Source: Spongiibacter thalassae
GTDB lineage: Bacteria; Pseudomonadota; Gammaproteobacteria; Pseudomonadales; Spongiibacteraceae
Assembly (NCBI RefSeq): GCF_012272835.1
Contig: NZ_JAAWWK010000003.1
Coordinates: 124,001 to 188,000 of the forward strand
DNA: 64,000 bases
Direction: 5' to 3'
The position numbers and the translations under genes are program-made. Below the pieces are notes generated by a model, which was given only the letters and a program-made list of their open reading frames with translations, did no database searches and was not told where the DNA came from. Shown here one piece after another: positions 25,894 to 34,991 of this stretch; positions within the stretch are counted from its first letter, which is position 1, and each line of letters starts with the position of its first letter.

Positions 25894-27846
25894 CTAATTC
25901 GGCGGGCGATTGACGCGCACTTTAACTTCCGTGGTGGTGAGTTGTTCTTTCATTTGCGCCAGGCGATTAATGAAACGTTGATTCAGAGTGGTGTCTCGAG
26001 AGAGCAGAATTGCGCCACGACTTGTCAGCACATCAGATAGCAGTATCATGCCCGGACGCAGTTCACTCAGCGCAAGGCTCATTATTACCCCCGTATTGCT
26101 TGGGACAGGGCGCTTGGTTTCCTCACTACTGATGCGCGCCATTTCGTCCAAACACGTCGGCACAGCGCGATAGCTGTCTACGCTGTCCAGCTCAATATCC
26201 ATCTCGGCGAGTGCTTGCATAATAGTTCGCAGCGTAATTTCAGGATTCAAGGGTTTTACTATGAATCCATTTACGTCCAGCTGCAGTGCCGCTTTCAGTT
26301 CGTAGCCGTTTGATGCGGCGGTGACGAGTATTACGGGCAATAATCTGGTTGCACGGCTATCGCCCACGCGGATTTTTTTTAGTACTTCGAGGCCGCTTTC
26401 ACCGGATATATTGTGGTCGGTTATCAGCAAATCGATGGCCTCCGACGCTAATAATTTCAGCGCCGAAGCACTGTCAACACCACGATGAATATTGTCAAAG
26501 CCGAGATTATTCAGCATGCGCTGCATCGTCATCAAAGACGATTTGTCGCTATCGACAATTAGAATATTCTTTCCAGCTATAGAAGCGGGCAATTCCGCTA
26601 TGGCTTCGGCAGCTTCAATTTGTTTGCGCTTCGTTGCCGAATCGATTGTCCTCCGATAGTCCTCATTCCATTGCTTTAGCCATGTCAAAGTTTCGTTCAT
26701 CGGCATCGGCTTGGCAAAATAGTAGCCTTGGGCAAGCTCGCAACCGATAGATTTTACATAATTGAAATCCTGTAGTGTCTCTACGCCGCCAGCGACTGAG
26801 GTAACACCCAGGCCCCTGGTGATTTCAACTGTTGGCTTGAGAATGGCCTGCAACCTGGGTTGGTGGGCCGCGCCATTGATGAGGCTTCTATCAATCTTGA
26901 TTTCGCTGTAGGGCACCCGCGAAAGCTCTTGCAGGGAAGAATTGGCGGCGCCGAAATCGTCGATAGACAGGCCGACTCCATTAACACGCAGTCGGTTCAG
27001 TGATTCCAGACAGCGACTGGTGTCTGTCATAGCAAGGTTTTCAGTGACTTCTATGGTCAAGCGGTTAAGTGGAAAATTATATTTCGCCGCCAGGGCGAAA
27101 AGTTCGGCGCAATAGTGTGTGTCGGCCAGTGACGAATGGCTGGCATTAAAGCTCAAGGACAGATGCTGGCCGACCTCGCCCCAGGACAGCAAGCGCTGCA
27201 TAGCCTGGGATAAAATTGACCAGGTCATTTTGGTCATTAGCTTCAGTGACTCCGTCGCCTCGATAAAAATAGCGGGAGGGCGAATGCCGTGCTGGGGATG
27301 GGCGTAGCGGGCAAGAATCTCAAAGCCGTTGACCTGCATGGTGCCAAGATCAATTTTTGGCTGAAAAAAGGGTATAAAATAATGATGTTCTAATCCGAAC
27401 TCGATTTCTTCTCGAGTGATCGAAGTAAGATCAGAAGGTGAAGCAGAAGGTTCGCCCCGCTGATATTTCTTTAACATTGCGCGCAGCTGAATCGCCGTCG
27501 CCGGCTTTTGCACCGCGCCGAGAAATTCCAGCCCATGGCTCCTTACCAACTCCCCGACCCCTAGCAGGATGGGATAGGCCTGTGCGCTGACGATAATAAT
27601 GGCGGGAGAGGCGTGGGCTTCTGCGATGAGCCGGACCAATTCCATACCGTCAACGCCTGGCATACTCAGGTCGAGCACAAGCACATCAATGACGGAGTCG
27701 GATTTGTTCAGTACAGAAATTGCTTCTGGCCCGGAGTTAGCCAGTAAAACGTTTGATACTCCTATGACCTCGAGCATCTGTTTGAGAACTTGATGTTGTA
27801 CCTCGTCGTCGTCGACGACTAATACCGTAATATTATAGTCGTTCAT
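25894..27846 (-). CDS. REC-EAL-REC response regulator with degenerate EAL site
   Basis: 650 residues: receiver 1 (about 5-130, phospho-acceptor D59 in LVLDLSMPG), EAL domain (about 150-390), receiver 2 (about 425-545, ITDHNISGESG), and a C-terminal SELRPGMILLSDVLT segment like that linked to HD-GYP proteins. Most EAL catalytic residues remain: EIL, FNAS, EVTEN, DDFG and KIDR. The usual AEGVET reads AGGVET, so the general-base glutamate is Gly, which predicts loss or strong reduction of c-di-GMP hydrolysis. It may instead bind c-di-GMP or act through protein contacts. It is convergent with the Hpt gene and divergent from the TonB-receptor operon. Confidence 0.87.
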   Translation of the reverse strand: MNDYNITVLVVDDDEVQHQVLKQMLEVIGVSNVLLANSGPEAISVLNKSDSVIDVLVLDLSMPGVDGMELVRLIAEAHASPAIIIVSAQAYPILLGVGELVRSHGLEFLGAVQKPATAIQLRAMLKKYQRGEPSASPSDLTSITREEIEFGLEHHYFIPFFQPKIDLGTMQVNGFEILARYAHPQHGIRPPAIFIEATESLKLMTKMTWSILSQAMQRLLSWGEVGQHLSLSFNASHSSLADTHYCAELFALAAKYNFPLNRLTIEVTENLAMTDTSRCLESLNRLRVNGVGLSIDDFGAANSSLQELSRVPYSEIKIDRSLINGAAHQPRLQAILKPTVEITRGLGVTSVAGGVETLQDFNYVKSIGCELAQGYYFAKPMPMNETLTWLKQWNEDYRRTIDSATKRKQIEAAEAIAELPASIAGKNILIVDSDKSSLMTMQRMLNNLGFDNIHRGVDSASALKLLASEAIDLLITDHNISGESGLEVLKKIRVGDSRATRLLPVILVTAASNGYELKAALQLDVNGFIVKPLNPEITLRTIMQALAEMDIELDSVDSYRAVPTCLDEMARISSEETKRPVPSNTGVIMSLALSELRPGMILLSDVLTSRGAILLSRDTTLNQRFINRLAQMKEQLTTTEVKVRVNRPPN

Positions 27847-28312
27847 CCTTGCTCTCTGAATGGTGATCCCGAGCCTTCCCGAACTTCTGTGGTAACGACT
27901 TCCCTCTGACCAGTTAATTTTGGTGGCTGCGTCAAGCGAGCCGTTTTCGCGCTGTCACAGGGATACATTGCGCCATCAGCCTAGTGAAGAAAGCGTAGTT
28001 GGGTAGTAGCGGAGGGTTGGCGCCGCGTCCATCACTCATATCTGTGCGCTCGAGCCATATGTTGGATGTTCTTTGAATCTAGTCTCGGCGCTAAGGGTTG
28101 TCAAATTGGTGGCGTTTTGCGTTGCATATTTAAATCAATAAGATAGCGCAATCTTTTACGATGCCACTCAATCATTTATGTCACAAACTGCCCTGTGACG
28201 AAGTGTAGGTAAATTCGTCTATGGCGATTGTAGTGGACTACCGCTAAGGTAGGCATAATGCGGGGTAGTAATGCCTCTAAAATAATTTAGAAACAAATGG
28301 AAACCCCTTGTC
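27847..28312. other. divergent intergenic region before the TonB-receptor operon
   Basis: No gene is supported in 466 bases. The part nearest the EAL gene (27847-28080) has mixed composition and no recognised motif beyond possible promoter elements. The part from 28110 holds a promoter-like pair and a run of hairpins described separately. Confidence 0.55.
28117..28276 (+). promoter_or_regulatory. promoter and structured 5' leader of the TonB-receptor operon
   Basis: TTGCGT (28117-28122) and TAAGAT (28139-28144), 16 bases apart, form a plausible promoter. The predicted transcript would carry three inverted repeats: GTCACA/TGTGAC (28180-28185, 28194-28199), CTACC/GGTAG (28238-28242, 28248-28252) and AGGCAT/ATGCCT (28251-28256, 28271-28276). 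The last two overlap by two bases and so compete. No known riboswitch consensus was matched. Confidence 0.4.
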
Positions 28313-30253
28313 ATGCTGACAGCTCACCCCCGAATATTCCGGTCTTCTGGTCGTACAGCGGCTCTTGTGCTCACACTCTGTGTGCCATCGAGTTTTGCCT
28401 TCGGCACTTCGCTTGGTCAAATCGCGGCCCTTGATTCCCTCACCGAAATGAACCTTGAAGACCTGATGAATATCAAGGTTGTATCGGTGTCGCGCAGGTC
28501 AGAGTCGCTTCAGGACACCGCTGCGGCGGTGTATGTGCTCGACGGCGACGCAATTAGGCGGAGCGGGGTAAGAAGTATTCCGGAAGCCCTGCGTTTGATC
28601 CCCGGGCTGCAGGTCGCGAGAATCGACTCCAATAGCTGGGCGGTCAGTGCTCGGGGGTTTAACGGAACCGTTGCCGATAAACTGGAAGTGCTAATGGATG
28701 GCCGAAGCCTGTATACGCCGCTTTATTCCGGAGTTGTATGGGGAGTGCAGGATACTTTGCTCCATGATATTGAGCGGATAGAAGTGATTCGTGGCCCCGG
28801 TGCTGCCTTGTGGGGGGCTAATGCGGTGAATGGTGTGGTGAATATTGTTACCCGCTCTTCCGCTGATACCCAGGGCGGTGTGCAAACCGTGGGAGCGGGG
28901 GGGGAGCATAATGCTTATGCATCCTGGCGGTATGGTTCAACCTTGAGTGACAAGGGCTATTACCGCGTATATGGCCAAACTCAAAGCCGACGCGAGCAGG
29001 GCCGTGTGAGTGGTGGCGCTAACGACGACCCATGGGAACGCAGTCAAATTGGTGGTCGGGTTGATCTAACCGCTGATGATCGCAATCGTATTACCGTACA
29101 GGGCGATGCCTATCGCGGTGCAGTTTATTCGCCTGCAGTCGGGGAGAATGAGACCTTCAGTGGCGAGAACATGATCCTTCGCTGGACGCGGCAGCATGGG
29201 GGTGAGTCCGATACTTCGGTGCATTTGATCTACGACCACAGCAAGTTTGATGACAAGGCCACATATTACGAAAACCGGAAAAGCGTCGATTTTGAACTTA
29301 AACACAGTTTCAGTGTGTTTGAACATCATCACATGGTCGCGGGGGGCGGCTATAAATATTCCTCCGACTCCCTGGGAAGTTACGATATCTCGGTATTGGG
29401 GTTTGTGCCGCAAAATCGCGACGACGAAGCCTTTGACCTTTTTGCTCAGGATCAAATCGATTTTTTCGACGATAAGCTAAGGTTAACGGTCGGTGCCAAA
29501 TGGGAGCGGAATGGCTATAGCGGGGACGAGTTTCAGCCTAGCTTGAGGCTGCGCTACCGCCTGCGCGACGACCAAAGCGTGTGGGCGGCAGCATCGCGGG
29601 CGGTGCGGATTCCCAATCGTCTGGATCAGGATGTCACCGCGGCGGGTGGGGCTTTTCAGGGTAACAAAACCTTCAGACCTGAAATTGTCCGAGCGATGGA
29701 GCTTGGTTACCGGGGGCGCCTTGCCGCTACATGGTCGGTCGACCTGGCGACTTTTTACAATGAGTACGAACAACTGCGGGGATTGAGTGATGATTTCTCC
29801 GCACCTCAAAGTTTGCCAGTATTCATCAGCAATGAGGGTGAAGGGAATAGCCACGGTGCGGAGCTGACGGTGCGGTGGACGCCGGTGCCCACGCTGAATA
29901 TTCAAGCCGGGTATCAGTATCTGGATCTGGATATTGCCGCCGTCAAGGGCAGCCGCGATCAGAGTATCGCCGACAACGATGCCAACGATGCGCAGAACCA
30001 GTTTCAGATACAGGCCGACTGGGATGTCAATGACCGCGTGAGCGTGTTTATGAGCACTCGCTGGGTGGATGATTTGCCGGATCAGCAAGTCGATGACTAC
30101 TATGTCGTCGATATCAATCTGCGCTGGCTGTATAGTCACCACATTGAGTTATCTGTGCGGGGCAGCAGTATCAACGACAGTAGTCACAGTGAGTTTGGCG
30201 GCGGGGCGGAAATTCAGCGCAGTATCCACGGCCAGATCGAGTGGACATTTTAA
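28313..30253 (+). CDS. TonB-dependent outer membrane receptor
   Basis: 646 residues: signal peptide (ALVLTLCVPSSFAFG), a short N-terminal region LTEMNLEDLMNIKVVSVSRR typical of the subfamily found next to YfiR genes, plug domain (about 60-175: IPEALRLIPGLQVARIDS, IEVIRGPGAALWGANAVNGV) and a 22-strand-type barrel ending in EWTF with terminal Phe. It imports a ligand across the outer membrane with TonB energy, or may act as a sensor. The YfiR-like gene starts three bases after its stop, so they are translationally linked. Ligand unknown. Confidence 0.9.
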   Translation: MLTAHPRIFRSSGRTAALVLTLCVPSSFAFGTSLGQIAALDSLTEMNLEDLMNIKVVSVSRRSESLQDTAAAVYVLDGDAIRRSGVRSIPEALRLIPGLQVARIDSNSWAVSARGFNGTVADKLEVLMDGRSLYTPLYSGVVWGVQDTLLHDIERIEVIRGPGAALWGANAVNGVVNIVTRSSADTQGGVQTVGAGGEHNAYASWRYGSTLSDKGYYRVYGQTQSRREQGRVSGGANDDPWERSQIGGRVDLTADDRNRITVQGDAYRGAVYSPAVGENETFSGENMILRWTRQHGGESDTSVHLIYDHSKFDDKATYYENRKSVDFELKHSFSVFEHHHMVAGGGYKYSSDSLGSYDISVLGFVPQNRDDEAFDLFAQDQIDFFDDKLRLTVGAKWERNGYSGDEFQPSLRLRYRLRDDQSVWAAASRAVRIPNRLDQDVTAAGGAFQGNKTFRPEIVRAMELGYRGRLAATWSVDLATFYNEYEQLRGLSDDFSAPQSLPVFISNEGEGNSHGAELTVRWTPVPTLNIQAGYQYLDLDIAAVKGSRDQSIADNDANDAQNQFQIQADWDVNDRVSVFMSTRWVDDLPDQQVDDYYVVDINLRWLYSHHIELSVRGSSINDSSHSEFGGGAEIQRSIHGQIEWTF

Positions 30254-30255
30254 CG

Positions 30256-30798
30256 ATGCCTGATAAAAAACGCACCAGACTGTCGTTGCTGGCTGGAGTG
30301 TTGCTGCTGTGCTGCGCTCCGGCGCTCTATGCGCAGAATTTGCAAGATCGAGTCAAGGCGGCTTTCGTCTTTAACTTTGCCAAGTTTGTGGCGTGGCCTA
30401 AAACCAGTTTTGTCGATGAGCGGAGCAAGCTTCAGTTTTGTCTTCTGGCCAACCAGGAGTTCTCGCGTGCCGTTGCACTGGCGATAGAGGATGCCTCGAT
30501 AGATGGCCGAAAACTGGAAAGTCGCACAATGCGGCGCAGCGAAGACCTGGAGGGTTGCCATGTCGCTTTTATCGATGATGAGCGGGCAAATGCGACGGAG
30601 TGGCTGATAGCCATCAAAGGGCGATCCATTCTCAGCGTCTCCGACGCTGAAGACTTTATCCAAAACGGCGGTATTATTCAGTTCGTACTGGTCGACGATA
30701 AACTCCGGTTTGAAATTCATCAAGGGCGTGCGTTGGATTCCGGTCTTGTGGTCAGCTCCAGGTTGTTGCAGCTGGCAAAAACTGTCCATAGGGACTAA
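30256..30798 (+). CDS. YfiR family (DUF4154) periplasmic protein
   Basis: 180 residues with a signal peptide (LSLLAGVLLLCCAPALYAQ) and the YfiR pattern: RVKAAFVFNFAKFVAWP, FCLLANQEF, GCHVAFIDDE, ILSVSDAEDFIQNGGIIQFVL and the ending LDSGLVVSSRLLQLAK. In Pseudomonas, YfiR holds the CHASE8-containing cyclase YfiN inactive from the periplasm. Here the next gene encodes a histidine kinase with a CHASE8-like sensor, so YfiR probably controls that kinase. It starts three bases after the receptor stop and ends 25 bases before the kinase start. Confidence 0.88.
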   Translation: MPDKKRTRLSLLAGVLLLCCAPALYAQNLQDRVKAAFVFNFAKFVAWPKTSFVDERSKLQFCLLANQEFSRAVALAIEDASIDGRKLESRTMRRSEDLEGCHVAFIDDERANATEWLIAIKGRSILSVSDAEDFIQNGGIIQFVLVDDKLRFEIHQGRALDSGLVVSSRLLQLAKTVHRD

Positions 30799-30823
30799 CA
30801 GCAAAGGCACTTTAAGGCTCTCA

Positions 30824-32389
30824 ATGGCAATTCGCGATTTACCGATCAAAACCAAGCTGTTTGTGTCGATTACCGGCACGGTTGCGGTGTTGCTGCTGGT
30901 GACGGAAGTATTTTTTGCCGTGTACAACTGGTTTAACTATCGCGATACCCTGGCCAAAAACCTGGTTGCGGTAAACGAGGTGTTTGGCTTGAATACGGCG
31001 GCGGCGCTCAGTTTTAACGATGCCGATGCCGCCTCCGAAGCGCTGTCGTCACTGCGGGCGATGCAGGAGGTGTTAAAAGCCTGTGTATACACCCGCAATG
31101 GCGATAGCCACGTGCTTTTCGCGCATTACTATCGCGATAGCAATGTCACTCCGTGTCCTCCCCGGCCACAGGAAGGGCGGCATATGGGGACGGACAGGAT
31201 TGCCCAGTGGCGGGATATCTCGCTGGACGACGAGCGGCTGGGAGGCTTGTACCTCGAACGGGAACTGACTGACCTGTGGGCGACAACGCGCTTTGATGCC
31301 CTGGTGATGCTGATCGCCACGGTGATCAGTCTGGTCTTGGCGGTGATGATCTCGACGTGGATTCTTGCGATTATCGGCGCGCCGATTGTCGCGCTGTTGA
31401 ACACCGTGAGAAATGTGTCATCTACCGGTGATTACTCCCACCGTGCGGAGCGTCATGGCGACGATGAAATTGGCGAACTTATCACCAATTTTAATGAAAT
31501 GTTGCGGCAGATTGAACTGCGAGACGACAGCCTGGCGAGTGCTCAGGAAGAGTTGAATATGCGGGTTCAGCAGGCGGACCTGGCAAATATCGAGTTGCGG
31601 AAAGTGGTGGAAAACCTCAACGCCACCCGTAAGCAGTTGGTCGATACCGAAAAAATGGCGTCTCTGGGTGGTCTGGTGGCGGGGGTAGCTCATGAGATCA
31701 ATACGCCCGTTGGGGTCAGTGTCACCGCTGCGTCTACCCTGCATTCGGTCACCAGGACCACCGATCAGCGCTACGCGGAAGGCAAGCTGACGAACAGCGA
31801 TTTGCAGAACTATTTTACGCACTGCAAGGAAAGCTCTGACATTATTCTGGCAAACCTCCAGCGGGCGGCAGATTTGATTCAAAGTTTTAAGCAAGTTGCG
31901 GTGGATCAAACAAATTTCGAGCGTCGGCAATTCAATGTCAAAAAATATCTCGAAGATACCTTGCTAAGCCTTAACCCAAACATACGCCAGACCAAGGTCA
32001 GTGTGAACGTCAGCTGCGATGAGGACATCGAGATTAACTCGGTGCCCGGGGCGATTTCGCAGATCTTCACCAACCTGTTAATGAACTCCATGATCCACGG
32101 CTACAACAAGGACGAGAAGGGGACGATTTCGATCGCGGTCAGTCGTGTCGACGCAGAGGGCATGGTAAAAATCAGCTACCGGGACGACGGCTGCGGTATG
32201 AGCGAAGATATTCGCGATCGCATATTTGAACCGTTTTTTACCACCAAGCGCGGCAGTGGCGGCAGCGGCCTGGGGATGCATATTGTGTTCAATCTCGTGA
32301 CCCAGCGTTTGAAGGGTACTGTCGAGGTAAACAGCGCGCCCGGGCAGGGCACAGAGGTATTGCTGACCCTGCCAGCTCAGCTGCCGTAG
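30824..32389 (+). CDS. CHASE8-HAMP sensor histidine kinase
   Basis: 521 residues. Transmembrane helix 1 (about 12-35), a periplasmic CHASE8-like domain (AAALSFNDADAASEALSSLR, ACVYTRNGD), helix 2 (about 165-190), HAMP (GAPIVALLNTVRNVS..GDYSHRA), a coiled coil, the phospho-acceptor H290 in GVAHEINTPVG, and an ATPase domain (NLLMNSMIHG, YRDDGCGMSED, FEPFFTTKRGSGGSGLGMHI). No receiver domain and no response regulator gene follows. The ATG at 30824 with AAGG is chosen; the frame opens at 30710 inside yfiR. YfiR plus CHASE8 suggests a redox or ligand input from the periplasm, passed to phosphorylation rather than c-di-GMP. Confidence 0.9.
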   Translation: MAIRDLPIKTKLFVSITGTVAVLLLVTEVFFAVYNWFNYRDTLAKNLVAVNEVFGLNTAAALSFNDADAASEALSSLRAMQEVLKACVYTRNGDSHVLFAHYYRDSNVTPCPPRPQEGRHMGTDRIAQWRDISLDDERLGGLYLERELTDLWATTRFDALVMLIATVISLVLAVMISTWILAIIGAPIVALLNTVRNVSSTGDYSHRAERHGDDEIGELITNFNEMLRQIELRDDSLASAQEELNMRVQQADLANIELRKVVENLNATRKQLVDTEKMASLGGLVAGVAHEINTPVGVSVTAASTLHSVTRTTDQRYAEGKLTNSDLQNYFTHCKESSDIILANLQRAADLIQSFKQVAVDQTNFERRQFNVKKYLEDTLLSLNPNIRQTKVSVNVSCDEDIEINSVPGAISQIFTNLLMNSMIHGYNKDEKGTISIAVSRVDAEGMVKISYRDDGCGMSEDIRDRIFEPFFTTKRGSGGSGLGMHIVFNLVTQRLKGTVEVNSAPGQGTEVLLTLPAQLP

Positions 32390-32407
32390 CGGCGATGCTA
32401 CCAGTAT

Positions 32408-33100
32408 CTAAAACTGGTAGTTGAGAGAAATCAGCGCCAAGGGTAGAAAGCGATAGTCCTCCAGCTCGTTCTTGACTTCTTTTTGCTCGTCCTTGATGCC
32501 CTGACGACATTGCTCATTGTCGTTGCAGGTTCCCGTAGAGCGCATCTTAACGTCGGCGTCGCCCACGTAAGCGATACCCAGGTCGGCACTGAAATTAAAC
32601 CCCCCGCGATTGTTATAACCCCAACCAAGGCCTATGTAAGGGCTGAGCGGATCGAAGCTGATGTTCGTGATAACGTCGCCGAGCACCGCTGAGGAGAAAC
32701 GGCTGTTACCGAATTCGCAATTTGTGGTGTTGGGGATCGGCGAGTTCTCCTCACAGCGGGTCACAATACGAGCCTTGGTATTGTTGATGACGGTGCCGGC
32801 GGTAAGGCGAAAGACTTTGCCGCGGGGGTGCCAATCGGCAAAGAGATAGGCGTTGCGGAACTCAATATTGGCATCGTAGGTGAGCTCGTCGCCCTCAATG
32901 CCATTGTTGTCCTCGCCGCTGAAGTCGATATCAATGTCGCCGACCAAGCCCCCAAGACGGGCGCTCCAATAGTCAGAGAACCCGTAAGACACCTCCAGAC
33001 CTGCACCGACGGTCGACGCAGTGACACCGATGCCAACATCAGCGTAGCTATTGTGGCTTATCAATAATGCCGCGGTGAGCAGGCTGAGGTGTTTTTTCAT
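32408..33100 (-). CDS. outer membrane beta-barrel protein
   Basis: 230 residues with a signal peptide (MKKHLSLLTAALLISHNSYA) and alternating beta strands with aromatic girdles (YWSARLGGLVGDIDIDF, YIGLGWGYNNRGGFNFSADLG), ending LISLNYQF with the terminal Phe used by the BAM complex. Probably an 8-stranded barrel. Three or four cysteines lie in extracellular-type loops (VTRCEENS, TNCEFGN, GTCNDNEQCRQG). ATG 33100 follows AAGGAAC; an earlier in-frame start would destroy the signal peptide. It is convergent with the kinase, 18 bases away. Confidence 0.83.
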   Translation of the reverse strand: MKKHLSLLTAALLISHNSYADVGIGVTASTVGAGLEVSYGFSDYWSARLGGLVGDIDIDFSGEDNNGIEGDELTYDANIEFRNAYLFADWHPRGKVFRLTAGTVINNTKARIVTRCEENSPIPNTTNCEFGNSRFSSAVLGDVITNISFDPLSPYIGLGWGYNNRGGFNFSADLGIAYVGDADVKMRSTGTCNDNEQCRQGIKDEQKEVKNELEDYRFLPLALISLNYQF

Positions 33101-33267
33101 TCTGTGTTCCTTATTTGACGTCGCTGGGTGAATCATCGGGTATGCGAATGCTACAGAAGTATAACCCATAGCTTTAGTCACTGTTACGAAGCCCCCGTCC
33201 GATTGGATGGTGTTGGCTGCTTTAAAGCTGGGATAGGCTGTCGTCATCAGAATAATAGAGGTGTGTC

Positions 33268-34056
33268 ATGCTGCTGAAAAACAAGGTTGTGATTGTGTCG
33301 GGAATCGGGCCGGGGCTGGGTGAAAAGCTGGCACTGGAGGCCGCCAAACAAGGCGCTTCGCTGGTTATTTGCGCCCGTACCGCGAGCAAACTGGATGACG
33401 CCGAATTACGTATCCGTGAAGCCGGACTCAACAATGAAGTGTTGAAGCGGGTGTGCGATATCAGTGATGCAGAGCAGTGTGGGGAGCTTGCATCGGCGGC
33501 GGTAGCGCATTACGGTCGAATCGACGTCCTGTTTAACAGTGCCTACATTCCCGGCGAATTCGCGCCGATCGCGCAGGCCAGGCTGGATGGTTGGCGTGAT
33601 ACGATGAATGTTAATTTTTTTGGCACCATGGCGCTGACGCTGGCGGTTGTCCCGCAAATGAAAGTTCAGGGCGGCGGTGCGATTGTGATGATAAATTCAA
33701 TGGTCACCCGTCGTCCGATGCCGACGCAGGGAGGCTATGCAGCGTCCAAAGCCGCGTTAACCGGCGCCACCGCCCATCTTGCGTTAGAGCTGGGGCCAGA
33801 TAATATCCGCGTGAATACCGCGTATATGGGCTGGATGTGGGGACCCTCGGTCGCAGGATATTTTGAGGCGACGGCGGCGGCCGGTGGCCCAACCGTCGAG
33901 CAACAGAAGGCCGCGGTGGCGTCGACGATACCGCTGCGCCGAATTCCTGAGGATGGCGACTGCGCCAAAGCCGCCATTTTCCTCGGCTCCGATTACGCCT
34001 GCGCCATTACCGGTGCGGCCTTGGATGTGAATGGCGGGGATTACTTGCCGCACTGA
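33268..34056 (+). CDS. short-chain dehydrogenase/reductase (SDR)
   Basis: 262 residues. Cofactor motif SGIGPGLGEKLA (TGxxxGxG variant), ICARTASKLDDAE, LFNSAYIPG (NNAG variant), catalytic Ser in MINSMVTR and YxxxK as GGYAASKAAL, then the NAD-binding IRVNTAYMGWMWGPS and C-terminal GAALDVNGGDYLPH. It reduces or oxidises a hydroxyl/keto group with NAD(P). The NNAG motif is altered to NSAY. GAGGTGTGTC precedes the ATG. It is convergent with the liu operon, so co-regulation is not implied. Substrate unknown. Confidence 0.88.
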   Translation: MLLKNKVVIVSGIGPGLGEKLALEAAKQGASLVICARTASKLDDAELRIREAGLNNEVLKRVCDISDAEQCGELASAAVAHYGRIDVLFNSAYIPGEFAPIAQARLDGWRDTMNVNFFGTMALTLAVVPQMKVQGGGAIVMINSMVTRRPMPTQGGYAASKAALTGATAHLALELGPDNIRVNTAYMGWMWGPSVAGYFEATAAAGGPTVEQQKAAVASTIPLRRIPEDGDCAKAAIFLGSDYACAITGAALDVNGGDYLPH

Positions 34057-34079
34057 GGACGGCATTCCCCGCGGTGTGT

Positions 34080-34985
34080 TCAGCCAGCTGGCGGTGGTGT
34101 GAGGGCTTGGGCGACTTTGGACTGATTTCGCCGGCCGAGTGCCGCCGAGATGCGGTTGCCGGCGGCAATCAATTTGTCGAGATTAACGCCGTGCTCAATA
34201 TCCATGCCGTTGAGCATATACACCAGATCTTCAGTAGCCAAATTACCCGAGGCGCCCCGAGCATAGGGGCAGCCTCCCAGGCCGGCAACAGAGCTGTCGA
34301 TGGTGGCAATGCCGTAGTCAAGCGCCACCAGGGTATTGGCGAGGGCCTGTCCGTAGGTGTCGTGGAAATGAGCGGCGAGCTGCCCCACCGGGACTGCAGA
34401 CAGAAGTGTGTCCAGCAGCCGTCGTGTATCGGCCGGGGTAGCCTGGCCAACAGTGTCGCCGAGTGACACCTCGTAGCAGCCGAGGTCAAGCAGGGCGCGG
34501 GTGACGTTCAGTACATTGCTGGCGTCGATGCGGCCATCGTAGGGGCAGGCAATAACGCATGACACATAGGCACGTACCGGAACCCCGGCGGCGCTGGCGG
34601 CAACCATGACGGGCTCAAAGCGCTGCAAGCTTTCCGCCACACTGCAATTGATATTCTTTCGTGAAAACCCCTCCGAGGCCGCGGCGAAAACCGCAACTTC
34701 ATCGACACCTGCGGCCAAAGCCTGCTCGAAACCGCGCAGATTCGGGGTAAGGGCGCTGTACACCACGCCCGGGCGGCGTTGCAAGGCAGCAAAAACGTCG
34801 CCGCTGCCGGCCATTTGCGGCACCCACTTCGGGTTGACAAAACTACCTGCTTCGATGGCGCGAAGGCCAGCGTCGGCCAGGCCGTCAATCAGTGCCAGTT
34901 TGTCGTCGTGATGAATTGGCGTGGCTTCGTTTTGCAGCCCGTCACGGGGGCCGACTTCGACGATTTTAACCTGCTTCGGAATCAC
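34080..34985 (-). CDS. liuE: hydroxymethylglutaryl-CoA lyase
   Basis: 301 residues; cleaves HMG-CoA to acetoacetate and acetyl-CoA, the final step of leucine degradation. It shows VEVGPRDGLQNE at the start of the HMGL TIM barrel, KWVPQMAGSGDVF, YVSCVIACPYDG, SLGDTVGQATP, HFHDTYGQAL and the GGCPYARGASGN glycine loop carrying the active-site Cys. It starts with GTG at 34985, supported by AAGGGG, six bases after the liuD stop. Last gene of liuRABCDE. Confidence 0.94.
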   Translation of the reverse strand: MIPKQVKIVEVGPRDGLQNEATPIHHDDKLALIDGLADAGLRAIEAGSFVNPKWVPQMAGSGDVFAALQRRPGVVYSALTPNLRGFEQALAAGVDEVAVFAAASEGFSRKNINCSVAESLQRFEPVMVAASAAGVPVRAYVSCVIACPYDGRIDASNVLNVTRALLDLGCYEVSLGDTVGQATPADTRRLLDTLLSAVPVGQLAAHFHDTYGQALANTLVALDYGIATIDSSVAGLGGCPYARGASGNLATEDLVYMLNGMDIEHGVNLDKLIAAGNRISAALGRRNQSKVAQALTPPPAG

Positions 34986-34991
34986 GGCCCC

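Noticed and set aside
28180-28199. GTCACA/TGTGAC considered as a CRP site
   Set aside because: CRP sites have TGTGA first and TCACA second; the order here is reversed, so it is only a hairpin.
27847-28312. Possible c-di-GMP (GEMM) riboswitch before the TonB receptor
   Set aside because: The hairpins do not show the GEMM conserved loop and tetraloop-receptor sequences; only generic structure is visible.
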